From the NCBI GenBank assembly GCA_000509105.1, contig BAIF02000075.1, forward strand, positions 1 through 64,000: DNA of 64,000 bases. The letters run 5' to 3'. Positions 38,378 to 46,110 of this stretch are shown piece by piece (positions within the stretch are counted from its first letter, which is position 1; each line of letters starts with the position of its first letter). Under the pieces are notes generated by a model, which was not told where the DNA came from, searched no databases, and saw only the letters and a list, made by a program, of their open reading frames with translations. Both the position numbers and the translations under genes were made by a program. Source of the stretch: Clostridiales bacterium VE202-21. GTDB taxonomy: Bacteria > Bacillota > Clostridia > Lachnospirales > Lachnospiraceae.

Positions 38378-39178
38378 ATGGAGAATAGAATGTTTTCGTT
38401 GGAAGGAAAAATAGCACTGATTACAGGTGCGTCTTATGGTATTGGTTTTGCAATTGCAAAAGGGTATGCAGAAGCAGGTGCGACAATTGTATTTAATGAC
38501 ATTAAACAGGAGCTGGTTGATAAAGGATTGGCAGCATACGAAGAGTGCGGGATCAAAGCACGTGGATACGTATGTGATGTAACGGATGAAAAGCAAGTGA
38601 ATGCGCTTGTAGAGAAGGTAGAAAAAGAAGTTGGGATTATTGATATTTTAGTGAATAATGCAGGTATCATTAAAAGAATACCTATGTGTGAGATGACGGT
38701 AGAAGAATTCCGGCAGGTAATTGATGTGGATTTAAATGCTCCATTTATTGTATCAAAGGCAGTCATTCCTTCTATGATTAAAAAAGGGCATGGGAAGATC
38801 ATTAACATCTGCTCCATGATGAGTGAGCTTGGGCGTGAGACAGTATCAGCTTATGCGGCAGCAAAAGGCGGTCTGAAGATGCTGACGAGGAATATCTGTT
38901 CCGAATATGGCGAGTACAATATACAGTGTAATGGAATAGGGCCCGGTTATATTGCCACGCCTCAGACCGCTCCGTTAAGAGAACCGCAGGAAGACGGAAG
39001 CCGCCATCCTTTTGACCAGTTTATTATTTCAAAAACACCGGCAGCGCGTTGGGGAGACCCTTCAGACCTTGCAGGTCCGGCAGTCTTCCTTGCATCTGAT
39101 GCATCGAATTTTGTAAATGGGCATGTGCTGTATGTGGACGGCGGAATTCTGGCGTATATTGGAAAGCAGCCTAAATAA
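38378..39178 (+). CDS. SDR oxidoreductase (KduD/gluconate 5-dehydrogenase type)
   Basis: Classical short-chain dehydrogenase, 266 residues: cofactor loop TGASYGIG, NNAG, catalytic Ser in ICSMMS and YAAAK. The ending HVLYVDGGILAYIGKQP is typical of KduD/IdnO-like enzymes. In the known L-anhydrogalactose route an SDR reduces 2,5-diketo-3-deoxy-L-galactonate to 2-keto-3-deoxy-D-gluconate; the zinc dehydrogenase at 41342 could supply the preceding oxidation. The cofactor loop is followed by FND at the end of the second strand, hinting at NADH preference. Role inferred from context. Confidence 0.9.
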   Translation: MENRMFSLEGKIALITGASYGIGFAIAKGYAEAGATIVFNDIKQELVDKGLAAYEECGIKARGYVCDVTDEKQVNALVEKVEKEVGIIDILVNNAGIIKRIPMCEMTVEEFRQVIDVDLNAPFIVSKAVIPSMIKKGHGKIINICSMMSELGRETVSAYAAAKGGLKMLTRNICSEYGEYNIQCNGIGPGYIATPQTAPLREPQEDGSRHPFDQFIISKTPAARWGDPSDLAGPAVFLASDASNFVNGHVLYVDGGILAYIGKQPK

Positions 39179-39193
39179 AAAGAGGAGAGAAGC

Positions 39194-40153
39194 ATGGACG
39201 TGGTTTTGAAGAGAATACAGAGCCTGGGAATCGTTCCGGTGGTGGTTTTGAATGATGCAAAGGATGCAGCGCCGCTGGCGAAAGCTTTGCGTGAAGGTGG
39301 GCTTCCCTGTGCCGAGATAACCTTCCGCACAGAAGCAGCTGAGGAATCCATTCGTATCATGGTGCAGGAGTATCCGGATATGATAGTTGGTGCTGGCACG
39401 GTACTGACGACAGAGCAGGCTGACAAGGCTGTGGAGGCTGGGGCAAAATTTATAGTCAGCCCGGGCCTGAATCCAAAGGTCGTACAGCATTGTCAGGATA
39501 AAGGAATTCCTATTGTGCCGGGGGTGACCAATCCGGGTCAGATAGAGCAGGCATTAGAGCTGGGACTTGATACTGTCAAGTTTTTTCCGGCAGAGGCATC
39601 AGGCGGGCTGAATATGATAAAGTCTATGTCAGCAGCATATACAAACATGATGTTTATGCCAACAGGCGGAATCAATATTAAGAATCTAAATGAATATCTT
39701 GCATTTGATAAAATTGTTGCCTGTGGTGGAAGCTGGATGGTAAAAAGTGATTTGATACAGAATGGATCTTTTGAAAAAATTAAAGAGCTTACACGGGAAG
39801 CGGTAATGACTATGCTGGGATTTAATCTGAAGCACATTGGTATGAACTGCAAAGATGCAGAGGAAGCAGAACATGCAGCCGATAGATTTCAAACTCTTTT
39901 CGGATTCATGAATAAAAGCGGAAATGGTTCCGTATTTGCAGGAGAGGGAATTGAAATGATGAAGTCACCTTATCTTGGAAAGAACGGACATATTGCAGTA
40001 TCTGTAAACAGCGTACCAAGAGCAGTAGAATATTTGTCGAGACAGGGAATCCTGTTTAATATGGAGACGGCAAAATATCAGGATGGTAAACTAATATTGT
40101 TATATCTGAAAGAAGAAATCGGTGGGTTTGCTGTGCATTTGATTCAGCAATAG
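39194..40153 (+). CDS. KDPG aldolase fused to a VOC-like domain
   Basis: Residues 1-205 form a KDPG/KHG aldolase: Glu in CAEITFRTE, GAGTVLT, Schiff-base Lys in DTVKFFPAEASGG, PTGGINIKN. Residues about 210-319 (FNLKHIGMNCKDAEEAEHAADRF ... GFAVHLIQ) look like a glyoxalase/VOC half-domain. Such fusions occur in Lachnospiraceae; the role of the extra domain is unknown. It would cleave KDPG to pyruvate and glyceraldehyde-3-phosphate, the last step of the L-anhydrogalactose branch. AGAGGAGAG precedes ATG 39194, 15 bases after the SDR. Confidence 0.9.
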   Translation: MDVVLKRIQSLGIVPVVVLNDAKDAAPLAKALREGGLPCAEITFRTEAAEESIRIMVQEYPDMIVGAGTVLTTEQADKAVEAGAKFIVSPGLNPKVVQHCQDKGIPIVPGVTNPGQIEQALELGLDTVKFFPAEASGGLNMIKSMSAAYTNMMFMPTGGINIKNLNEYLAFDKIVACGGSWMVKSDLIQNGSFEKIKELTREAVMTMLGFNLKHIGMNCKDAEEAEHAADRFQTLFGFMNKSGNGSVFAGEGIEMMKSPYLGKNGHIAVSVNSVPRAVEYLSRQGILFNMETAKYQDGKLILLYLKEEIGGFAVHLIQQ

Positions 40154-40216
40154 CTTGATTCCATGAGGAGGCGGGGGATGTGCAAGCATTCCCTGTCAGC
40201 ATATAAGGAGGTAAAA

Positions 40217-41242
40217 ATGGGAATCACAAAATTCGATGTCCTGTCGCTGGGGGAAATACTTTTGCGCCTGTCACCGCCACAGAATGAGCGGATAGTGCGG
40301 GAGGATAACTTTGAGAAACAAGTAGGCGGAGCGGAGCTGAATGTTTTAAGCGGGGCATCTCTTCTCGGGCTGCGTACAGGAATTATATCAAAAATACCTG
40401 ATAATGATATAGGCATTTATGCTAGAAACAAGATCAGATTTGTAGGGGTCAGTGATGAGTACCTTGTTTATGATAAAATGAAAAACGGCAGGTTAGGCAT
40501 ATATTACTACGAAAACGGTGCGTATCCAAGGAAACCCAGAATAGTATACGACAGGATGCATACATCTATGTTGAAAATTAGCACAGAAGAATTTGGAGAT
40601 GAGATATATTCCTCAGCCAGATGTTTCCATACTACTGGTATTACTTTGGCTTTATGTGAAAACACGAGAAAAACAGCAGTCAATATGATGAAAAAATTCA
40701 AAGAAGCGGGAGCGCTGATTTCATTTGATGTGAATTACAGGAGTAATTTGTGGAGTGGCCCAGAAGCACGCACAGCTATTGAGGAAATACTTTCTTATGT
40801 CGATATTTTTTTCTGTTCAGAAGATACCGCAAGGCTCACTTTTAAGAAAACGGGAGATATTAAGACAATTATGCGTGAACTGGCAGACGAATATTCAATT
40901 CATGTTGTGGCTTCAACGCAGCGGGTAGTACATTCTCCACGTCTGCATACGTTTGGGTCAATAATTTATGACAAATTAAATGATGCATATCTGGAAGAAC
41001 CGCCTTATGTAAATATTGAAGTTATAGACAGAATAGGAAGTGGGGATGCCTATATTTCCGGGGTATTGTATGGGCTGCTGAGCAATGATGGCAGCTGCCG
41101 GAAAGCACTTGAGTTTGGTAATGCTGCAGGAGCAGTGAAAAATACAATCCCGGGAGATATGCAGGCATCTTCTTGCGAAGAAATTGAAACAGTTATCAAA
41201 GCCCACCAAAATACCGGTGCTGATGCTGAAATGGTGAGATAG
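40217..41242 (+). CDS. PfkB-family 2-keto-3-deoxygluconate kinase
   Basis: 341 residues from ATG 40217, preceded by AAGGAGG; an in-frame ATG at 40163 has no good site. Opening DVLSLGEILLRLSPP and GGAELNVLSGA are KdgK-like; the catalytic motif is DRIGSGDAYISGVLYG. Sits directly after the aldolase. Should phosphorylate 2-keto-3-deoxy-D-gluconate, matching the product of the SDR step. Distinct in sequence from the kinase of block (b), consistent with different stereochemistry. Confidence 0.9.
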   Translation: MGITKFDVLSLGEILLRLSPPQNERIVREDNFEKQVGGAELNVLSGASLLGLRTGIISKIPDNDIGIYARNKIRFVGVSDEYLVYDKMKNGRLGIYYYENGAYPRKPRIVYDRMHTSMLKISTEEFGDEIYSSARCFHTTGITLALCENTRKTAVNMMKKFKEAGALISFDVNYRSNLWSGPEARTAIEEILSYVDIFFCSEDTARLTFKKTGDIKTIMRELADEYSIHVVASTQRVVHSPRLHTFGSIIYDKLNDAYLEEPPYVNIEVIDRIGSGDAYISGVLYGLLSNDGSCRKALEFGNAAGAVKNTIPGDMQASSCEEIETVIKAHQNTGADAEMVR

Positions 41243-41288
41243 ACGATGGTTTATTAAATAAAATATGAATAATAATGCCAAATAATAA

Positions 41289-41319
41289 GCGGATGCACAA
41301 AAAGATATCAAGCATCCGC
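41289..41319 (+). repeat. Small intercistronic hairpin
   Basis: GCGGATGC (41289-41296) and GCATCCGC (41312-41319) pair over a 15-base loop in the 99-base gap between kinase and zinc dehydrogenase. No T tract; probably mRNA processing or stabilisation. Confidence 0.4.
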
Positions 41320-41341
41320 AAAAGATGAGAGGAGATTAAAC

Positions 41342-42355
41342 ATGAGAGCTGCAAAACTGATTTCTGCGAATACAATTAAATTAATTGAAGAGGAAATGCC
41401 CGCAATAAAATCAGAAAACGAAGTCTTAGTAGAAATTAAGGCAGTAGGTATCTGTGGAACTGATATACATATTTTTAAGGGCGAACGCGCAGATGTGGAA
41501 TACCCTAGAGTTATGGGGCATGAGTTGTCTGGTTTAGTGAAACAGACAGGAAAAAGTGTGACCAGAGTGAAAGTTGGGGACAGTGTAGTCCTGGATCCGG
41601 TATTTTCCTGCGGGGAATGTATGACCTGCCGTACAGGCCACGAGAATGTATGCAATGATGTAAAATGCTATGGGGTTCAGATGGATGGCGGCTTTCAGGA
41701 TTATGTTGTGGTGGAAGAAAAACACTTATATCCGTTCGACAGCAAAATATCATACGAACAGGCCGCACTGGCAGAACCGTTCTCAATTGCGGCGAATATA
41801 CTGTCCAGAACAATGGCATCATCAGAAGACACTGTGGTTATTATCGGAAGCGGAACAATCGGAATCTGTGTTGCACAGGCGGCAAAAGGCTTAGGAGCGA
41901 AGGTACTGGTTGCGGACGTGGTTGACGCAAAACTTTCCAAAGCAAGGGAGGCAGGAGCGGACGTTACCGTGAACAGTAATAAGGAATCTCTGAGAGAGGC
42001 GGTGGAGCGTTTTTCTCCAGGAGGGGCTTCTGTAGTGATTGATGCCGTTGGTGCAGCTCCGTTAACAGAACAGACAGTAGATATGGCTGCTCCTTGTGGG
42101 CGCATTGCTGTAATTGGGTTTGATTCTAATCCAGCCGGTATTCCTCCTGTGAAAATCACAAAGAAAGAACTTACTTTAGTTGGTTCAAGAATGAACTGCC
42201 ATCAATTCCCAAAAGTAATGCAGTGGCTAGAGGAAGGGCAGATTAATGCAGATACGATGATTTCCAGAGTATATCCATTGGAGGAGATACAAAAAGCTTT
42301 TGAGGAAACGATCTCGGAAGGTGCCGAAATTGTGAAGACAATTATAACATTTTAA
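41342..42355 (+). CDS. Zinc-dependent alcohol dehydrogenase
   Basis: Medium-chain dehydrogenase, 337 residues. Catalytic zinc ligands in GICGTDIHIF and GHELSG, four-Cys structural zinc site CGECMTCRTGHENVC, Rossmann loop IGSGTIGICVAQAAKG. Related to L-threonine, sorbitol and L-galactonate 5-dehydrogenases. In the cassette it is the best candidate for oxidising 2-keto-3-deoxy-L-galactonate at C5 to the 2,5-diketo acid. GAGAGGAG precedes ATG 41342. Confidence 0.9.
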   Translation: MRAAKLISANTIKLIEEEMPAIKSENEVLVEIKAVGICGTDIHIFKGERADVEYPRVMGHELSGLVKQTGKSVTRVKVGDSVVLDPVFSCGECMTCRTGHENVCNDVKCYGVQMDGGFQDYVVVEEKHLYPFDSKISYEQAALAEPFSIAANILSRTMASSEDTVVIIGSGTIGICVAQAAKGLGAKVLVADVVDAKLSKAREAGADVTVNSNKESLREAVERFSPGGASVVIDAVGAAPLTEQTVDMAAPCGRIAVIGFDSNPAGIPPVKITKKELTLVGSRMNCHQFPKVMQWLEEGQINADTMISRVYPLEEIQKAFEETISEGAEIVKTIITF

Positions 42356-42403
42356 AGTATTTTAAACCGGAATTGGGGTTTTTGATTAAAGGAGTCTAAA
42401 AAT

Positions 42404-43672
42404 ATGATAACAAGCAAAGAAAGAGAATATCTCCGAGAGTTAGCAAAACGATATTCAGAATTAGCTCACGCAGACATAAATGAAAAGAAAAGAAAAAACT
42501 GGTATGCAATCAATGATCTGTCAGGTGCAGCAAAACCCGTTTTCATTAACCATTACTGGCCGCTGGCATTAAATGAGATCTTGCCGCAGAATTCTTATAA
42601 ATGTCAGGATCAAACAGCAAGGCAATTTGAGTCATACTTAAAAACAAAAATGTTTTATTCAAAAGAGTTAGAGGATGATAACGTGCTGGAGCCGGTCATT
42701 TATTCACAGCAGGTTTTTGGACTTGAAGATTATGAAGGGCTTGAGCGTAAAATTGAACGTACAGATAATGATACCGATGAAAGTGGCGCCTATGCAATGG
42801 TTCCTGTCATTGTGGAAGATTCAGACATAGAGAAACTGCGTATGCCAAAACTGACTTACGATAAAGAGACAACACGTCTTAACTATGAACAGGCATATGA
42901 TATTTTTCATCCAATACTGACAGTGTTAAAAAAGCCACATACAATGGCGGCGAAAATAGCTGATGAGTTTTCCTGGTTCAGGGGGATGGAGAATACCTAC
43001 ATGGACATGTATGATGAACCGGAATGGATGCACGCCGCTCTTAGGAAAATAACGGATAATTTTAAGGCACGTTTTCGGATGCTGGAAGACGCAGGAATCT
43101 GGGGGACACTGGATAATTCTGAGCCACTGGGATCGGCAGGACTTCGGTATGCTACGGGTATTCCGGATTTCCGGGATGTGGAAGACCCTTTCACGCATAA
43201 AGTCAAATTAAGTGACTCATGGGGATTCACGTGTGCGGAGGTGTTTAACTGTGTATCAAATGCTATGCACGATGAATTTAGTTATGCATATGATAAAGAA
43301 GTTATGAGCCTGTTCAAATATATTAATGTAGGATGTTGTGAGGTATTGGACCATAAAATTGACCTGATACGTGGTCTGAATAATGCGAGAAAGATTTCCG
43401 TTAGTGAATGGTGTGATGTAGAACATGCTGCTGATGCAATCAAAGGGGATTATGTATACAGTTACCGCGCGGCGGGAGTTCATTTTGTAAATGACAGGTG
43501 GGATAAAGAAAATGCTGAAAAAGAGATCAGGAGTGTCCTGACAGCATCTAAAAAACACGGGTGCAACACGGAGATTGTTCTGAATATAGGAGGGACTCTG
43601 GGGAGGCATCCGGTAGAAAAAGTAAAAGAATGGTCAAAAATGGTACGTGGGCTGATAAATGAGTACTATTGA
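42404..43672 (+). CDS. URO-D-like (cobalamin/methionine-synthase-type fold) protein
   Basis: 422 residues. The C-terminal half (DSWGFTCAEVFNCVSNAMHDEFSYAYDKEVMSLF ... ISVSEWCDVEHAADAIKG) resembles the uroporphyrinogen decarboxylase / cobalamin-dependent methyltransferase superfamily. Members of this type recur at the ends of Lachnospiraceae sugar operons with no known reaction. Two Cys (GCC) lie in NVGCCEVLDHK. No corrinoid protein gene is nearby. It is the last gene before a strong terminator and may demethylate a methylated sugar or methoxy compound (agars are often methylated); this is speculation. Confidence 0.65.
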   Translation: MITSKEREYLRELAKRYSELAHADINEKKRKNWYAINDLSGAAKPVFINHYWPLALNEILPQNSYKCQDQTARQFESYLKTKMFYSKELEDDNVLEPVIYSQQVFGLEDYEGLERKIERTDNDTDESGAYAMVPVIVEDSDIEKLRMPKLTYDKETTRLNYEQAYDIFHPILTVLKKPHTMAAKIADEFSWFRGMENTYMDMYDEPEWMHAALRKITDNFKARFRMLEDAGIWGTLDNSEPLGSAGLRYATGIPDFRDVEDPFTHKVKLSDSWGFTCAEVFNCVSNAMHDEFSYAYDKEVMSLFKYINVGCCEVLDHKIDLIRGLNNARKISVSEWCDVEHAADAIKGDYVYSYRAAGVHFVNDRWDKENAEKEIRSVLTASKKHGCNTEIVLNIGGTLGRHPVEKVKEWSKMVRGLINEYY

Positions 43673-43830
43673 TATATTGGAATAGAAATATGTTACTTTG
43701 TAGTGTCTGAGTTTGGGTATATAGGTATATAATTTAGGCTATGCAGTTGTACCTACTGTATACCTTAAAATTAAAAAGTGAAAAATAGAGGGAATGCCAT
43801 ATCAAAATAAGGTATCAGCAACATAGAATC

Positions 43831-43876
43831 CACAAAATCCACCAGAATTTTGAGTCTGGTGGATTTTGTGTTTATG
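43831..43876 (+). terminator. Strong rho-independent terminator of block (d)
   Basis: CACAAAATCCACCAGA (43831-43846) and TCTGGTGGATTTTGTG (43855-43870) pair perfectly over 16 bp, loop of 8, then TTTAT. It closes the sugar island. Confidence 0.85.
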
Positions 43877-44250
43877 ATTTACATTTAGGTAAGATTATTA
43901 TCTGATTTTACAGGACTGCTTTTAGTATGCTGGAAATCTATCTATTAATCTGTGATCAGTATTCACGGAAAACAGAGTACAGCTTTGTGCATGAGAATAG
44001 TTTTAGTTTCAATAAGCTCATATATTATCGTTGGTGAAAGAAAAAGTTCTATGATATGGTATGTAATTATGACAAAAGGATGATATTGGAAGTTTCATGA
44101 ATTTACTATTTATCATTTATGCTACACCTACGAAATAAAGTTTATGATAACAAAAGTATAAATAGTAAAATTGAGTGAAACTCTATTTTTAAAAAAACAA
44201 AAGAGATGGTATTACAAAAATAGTTTTGCTTTAAGAAATGCAAACAAAAG
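43877..44250. other. AT-rich gap, no gene seen
   Basis: About 370 bases between the island terminator and the integrative element. No frame with a start site or family resemblance; very AT-rich. The left end of the element may lie here or at the CGACA repeats at 44290. Confidence 0.4.
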
Positions 44251-44286
44251 GTGCTACATTCAGAGTGTGGAATATAGCACTTTTTT
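44251..44286 (+). terminator. Terminator-like hairpin
   Basis: GTGCTACATTC (44251-44261) pairs with GAATATAGCAC (44270-44280) with one mismatch, followed by TTTTTT. Confidence 0.6.
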
Positions 44287-44330
44287 ATTCGACAAATATC
44301 GACAATTTTTACCAAAGTTAATAATATGTA

Positions 44331-44368
44331 AGGGCATATTTCCTATAGGAGAAATATGCCCTATTTTT
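44331..44368 (+). terminator. Terminator hairpin
   Basis: AGGGCATATTTC (44331-44342) pairs with GAAATATGCCCT (44351-44362), followed by ATTTTTA. It lies just upstream of the sigma-like gene and could attenuate it or stop incoming transcription. Confidence 0.65.
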
Positions 44369-44411
44369 ACTTTTACATATATACGTGATGTGTTTCGGAT
44401 ACGCTCACCAC

Positions 44412-44448
44412 CCTCCAATTCAAATTTAAGAAAAATTTGGATTGGAGG
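44412..44448 (+). promoter_or_regulatory. Hairpin that hides a ribosome binding site
   Basis: CCTCCAATTCAAATTT (44412-44427) pairs with AAATTTGGATTGGAGG (44433-44448) over 16 bp with one G-T pair and a 5-base loop. The right arm ends in GGAGG, the ribosome site of the ATG at 44450. Folding would block translation unless opened by a protein, RNA or a translating ribosome. Confidence 0.6.
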
Positions 44449-44449
44449 A

Positions 44450-44928
44450 ATGAATATGTATGGCAGTAAAGATAAGTCATATGAACTAATTATAGAAAAA
44501 TCAGAAAAAGAAATACATTATTACATTATTTATCTTGAAGACGGAAGCGATCAGCCAAAATAGAAATTTCTGAAGCAGTATACCAAGTGTATAAGAATTC
44601 AGAATTACGCCAGAAAAGTCAGGAGAACATTTTTGACAGACATATAGAGCATTTGGATTTGACTGAAGTACAGCTTCAGAGACGAGCAATTCATGATGAA
44701 ATAGATCTGGAAAGCAAGGTAATAGACAAGCTTAGAAATAAATTGTTATTTGAAGAAATTGCCAACTTACCAGACACACAGCGGAATCGTTTTCTTCTTT
44801 ACTATGAAATGGATTATACATACGATCAAATTGCACAAAAGGAGGGATGCTCAAAAATGGCCGTGAAATACTCCATAGATGCAGCAAGAAAGAAAATCAT
44901 AGAAAAAATAAAAAAGTTTGAAAGCTAG
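44450..44928 (+). pseudogene. Sigma-70-like regulator of an integrative element, -1 frameshifted
   Basis: Starts MNMYGSKDKSYELII (ATG 44450), stops at 44563 after DGSDQPK; the -1 frame then reads IEISEAVYQVYKNSEL and continues to a sigma region-4-like helix-turn-helix (YTYDQIAQKEGCSKMAVKYSI) ending at 44928. A single A lost from the run at 44557-44560 explains the break. Joined length is about 159 residues, normal for the small sigma-like proteins of Tn916-like elements, which promote element gene expression. The start is under a ribosome-site hairpin. Confidence 0.75.
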
Positions 44929-45414
44929 ACTTTACTTTTGAGCTTTAAGTGAGGAATAGGATGAGAAGGCTTTTTTCTCCCCATTCCAGATTGTTCTGCT
45001 GAATGGGCTGTACTTTGATAACCGAATACCCATTCATCAGATACATTCCTATTGCCGCTGTGATGAGCAGCAGCTACTTTCACGAATGCGCCATGACATG
45101 CAGGACACAGAGACAGCATCAACCTATATGACAGCCTGTGCTTCTTGGCTGCATAAGCGGGAAACATTTCGTGATAATTGCCGGATTGCGCCCGGCAAGG
45201 CGATGACAGGCAATAGGCATAATGATACTCCCGTCCAGTCACAGCCCGTGCGTTCAGAGCGTCCCAGGCAATGAGGGCGGCAGCCAGAGAACCTGGCTGG
45301 GGAGGCAAGGCATCTCGTGGAGCAGGTCAGCAGCCAGCCGTTTGATGATTTCCTATATGCCAGGGTGTCGGGGACAAAAGAGGCATGCTATGAATTCAGA
45401 TTAGGAGGATCAAC
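44929..45414. other. GC-rich remnant without an intact gene
   Basis: About 490 bases, clearly richer in GC than both flanks. Open stretches of 60-130 codons exist on both strands, but none has a start with a ribosome site or a family I recognise; a + frame fragment ([23 protein letters not shown]) ends just before the MazF gene. I read it as a decayed or rearranged fragment. The expected MazE-type antitoxin is not visible here. Confidence 0.4.
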
Positions 45415-45783
45415 ATGGCAGGGAGAATATACAGAGGTGATTTATACTATGTAGATTTAGAGCCAGTGGTAGGATCGGAGCAGGGTGGTTTACGCCCTGC
45501 TCTTATCATACAGAATAATATAGGAAACTTTTACAGCCCGACTGTTATAGTAGCAGCACTTTCCGGCAGGATTGAGACGAAAGCCAAGATGCCCACACAT
45601 CATCTCATCAAAGCAAATGGCAGATTAGAAGATGATTCACTGGTTCTTCTGGAGCAGATCCGTACAGTCGATAAGAGTCGGCTGCATGAATTTGCTGGTC
45701 ACTTAAACGAGAGTGATATGTTAGATGTAGACAAATGCCTCGCTATAAGCATTGCTTTAGACAAGCTTTATTCTTCCAGATAG
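45415..45783 (+). CDS. MazF/PemK-family toxin (mRNA interferase)
   Basis: 122 residues with the MazF/PemK opening [30 protein letters not shown], the conserved Arg/Ser core and a C-terminal helix ([12 protein letters not shown]). Such toxins cleave single-stranded mRNA at short motifs. TTAGGAGG precedes ATG 45415. No antitoxin gene is recognisable next to it, though these proteins are frequent solitary passengers of Tn916-type elements. It may be an addiction module whose partner has been lost or an unlinked pair. Confidence 0.88.
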   Translation: MAGRIYRGDLYYVDLEPVVGSEQGGLRPALIIQNNIGNFYSPTVIVAALSGRIETKAKMPTHHLIKANGRLEDDSLVLLEQIRTVDKSRLHEFAGHLNESDMLDVDKCLAISIALDKLYSSR

Positions 45784-45818
45784 CAAAAACGAAATATCAG
45801 AAGTTTGAGGAAACAACA

Positions 45819-46019
45819 ATGAATAAAAAGGAGATCCCAATTTGGGAAAAATCAAATCTTACATTAGAAGAGGCGGCAGCATATTTTGGAATTGGAGTAA
45901 ACACTTTGAAAAATATGACTGCCTCTGAGGACTGCAAGTTTGTATTGTGGGTTGGTACAAAGCGTCTTATTAAGCGGAAGTTACTGGATGAATATCTTGC
46001 CGGCTGCTATTCCATTTAA
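45819..46019 (+). CDS. xis: Excisionase (Tn916 Xis-like)
   Basis: 66 residues, winged-helix DNA-binding excisionase: IPIWEKSNLTLEEAAAYFGI and TKRLIKRKLLDEYLA are typical of Tn916 Xis. It directs the integrase toward excision. Weak GAGGAAACAAC site upstream of ATG 45819. 91 bases before the integrase gene, the usual order. Confidence 0.88.
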   Translation: MNKKEIPIWEKSNLTLEEAAAYFGIGVNTLKNMTASEDCKFVLWVGTKRLIKRKLLDEYLAGCYSI

Positions 46020-46110
46020 ATGTGGACAGAATTGAAATCAGGGTCTTGTTATGCTATGTTTTAAGAGTCATAGCAAGACTCTTCCTTAAGTAAGGAAAGG
46101 GGCGCTGAAA

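Noticed and set aside
35678..43672. Uronate (pectin or glycosaminoglycan) catabolism as the main reading of block (d)
   Set aside because: KDG kinase, aldolase and SDR would fit, but there is no KduI, uronate isomerase, mannonate dehydratase or unsaturated glucuronyl hydrolase, whereas ALDH, ACI-like enzyme and zinc dehydrogenase fit anhydrogalactose.
44925..45308. 127-codon frame on the - strand in the GC-rich remnant
   Set aside because: It is proline/histidine-rich with a CPACH motif but no start site or family; likely fortuitous in GC-rich DNA.
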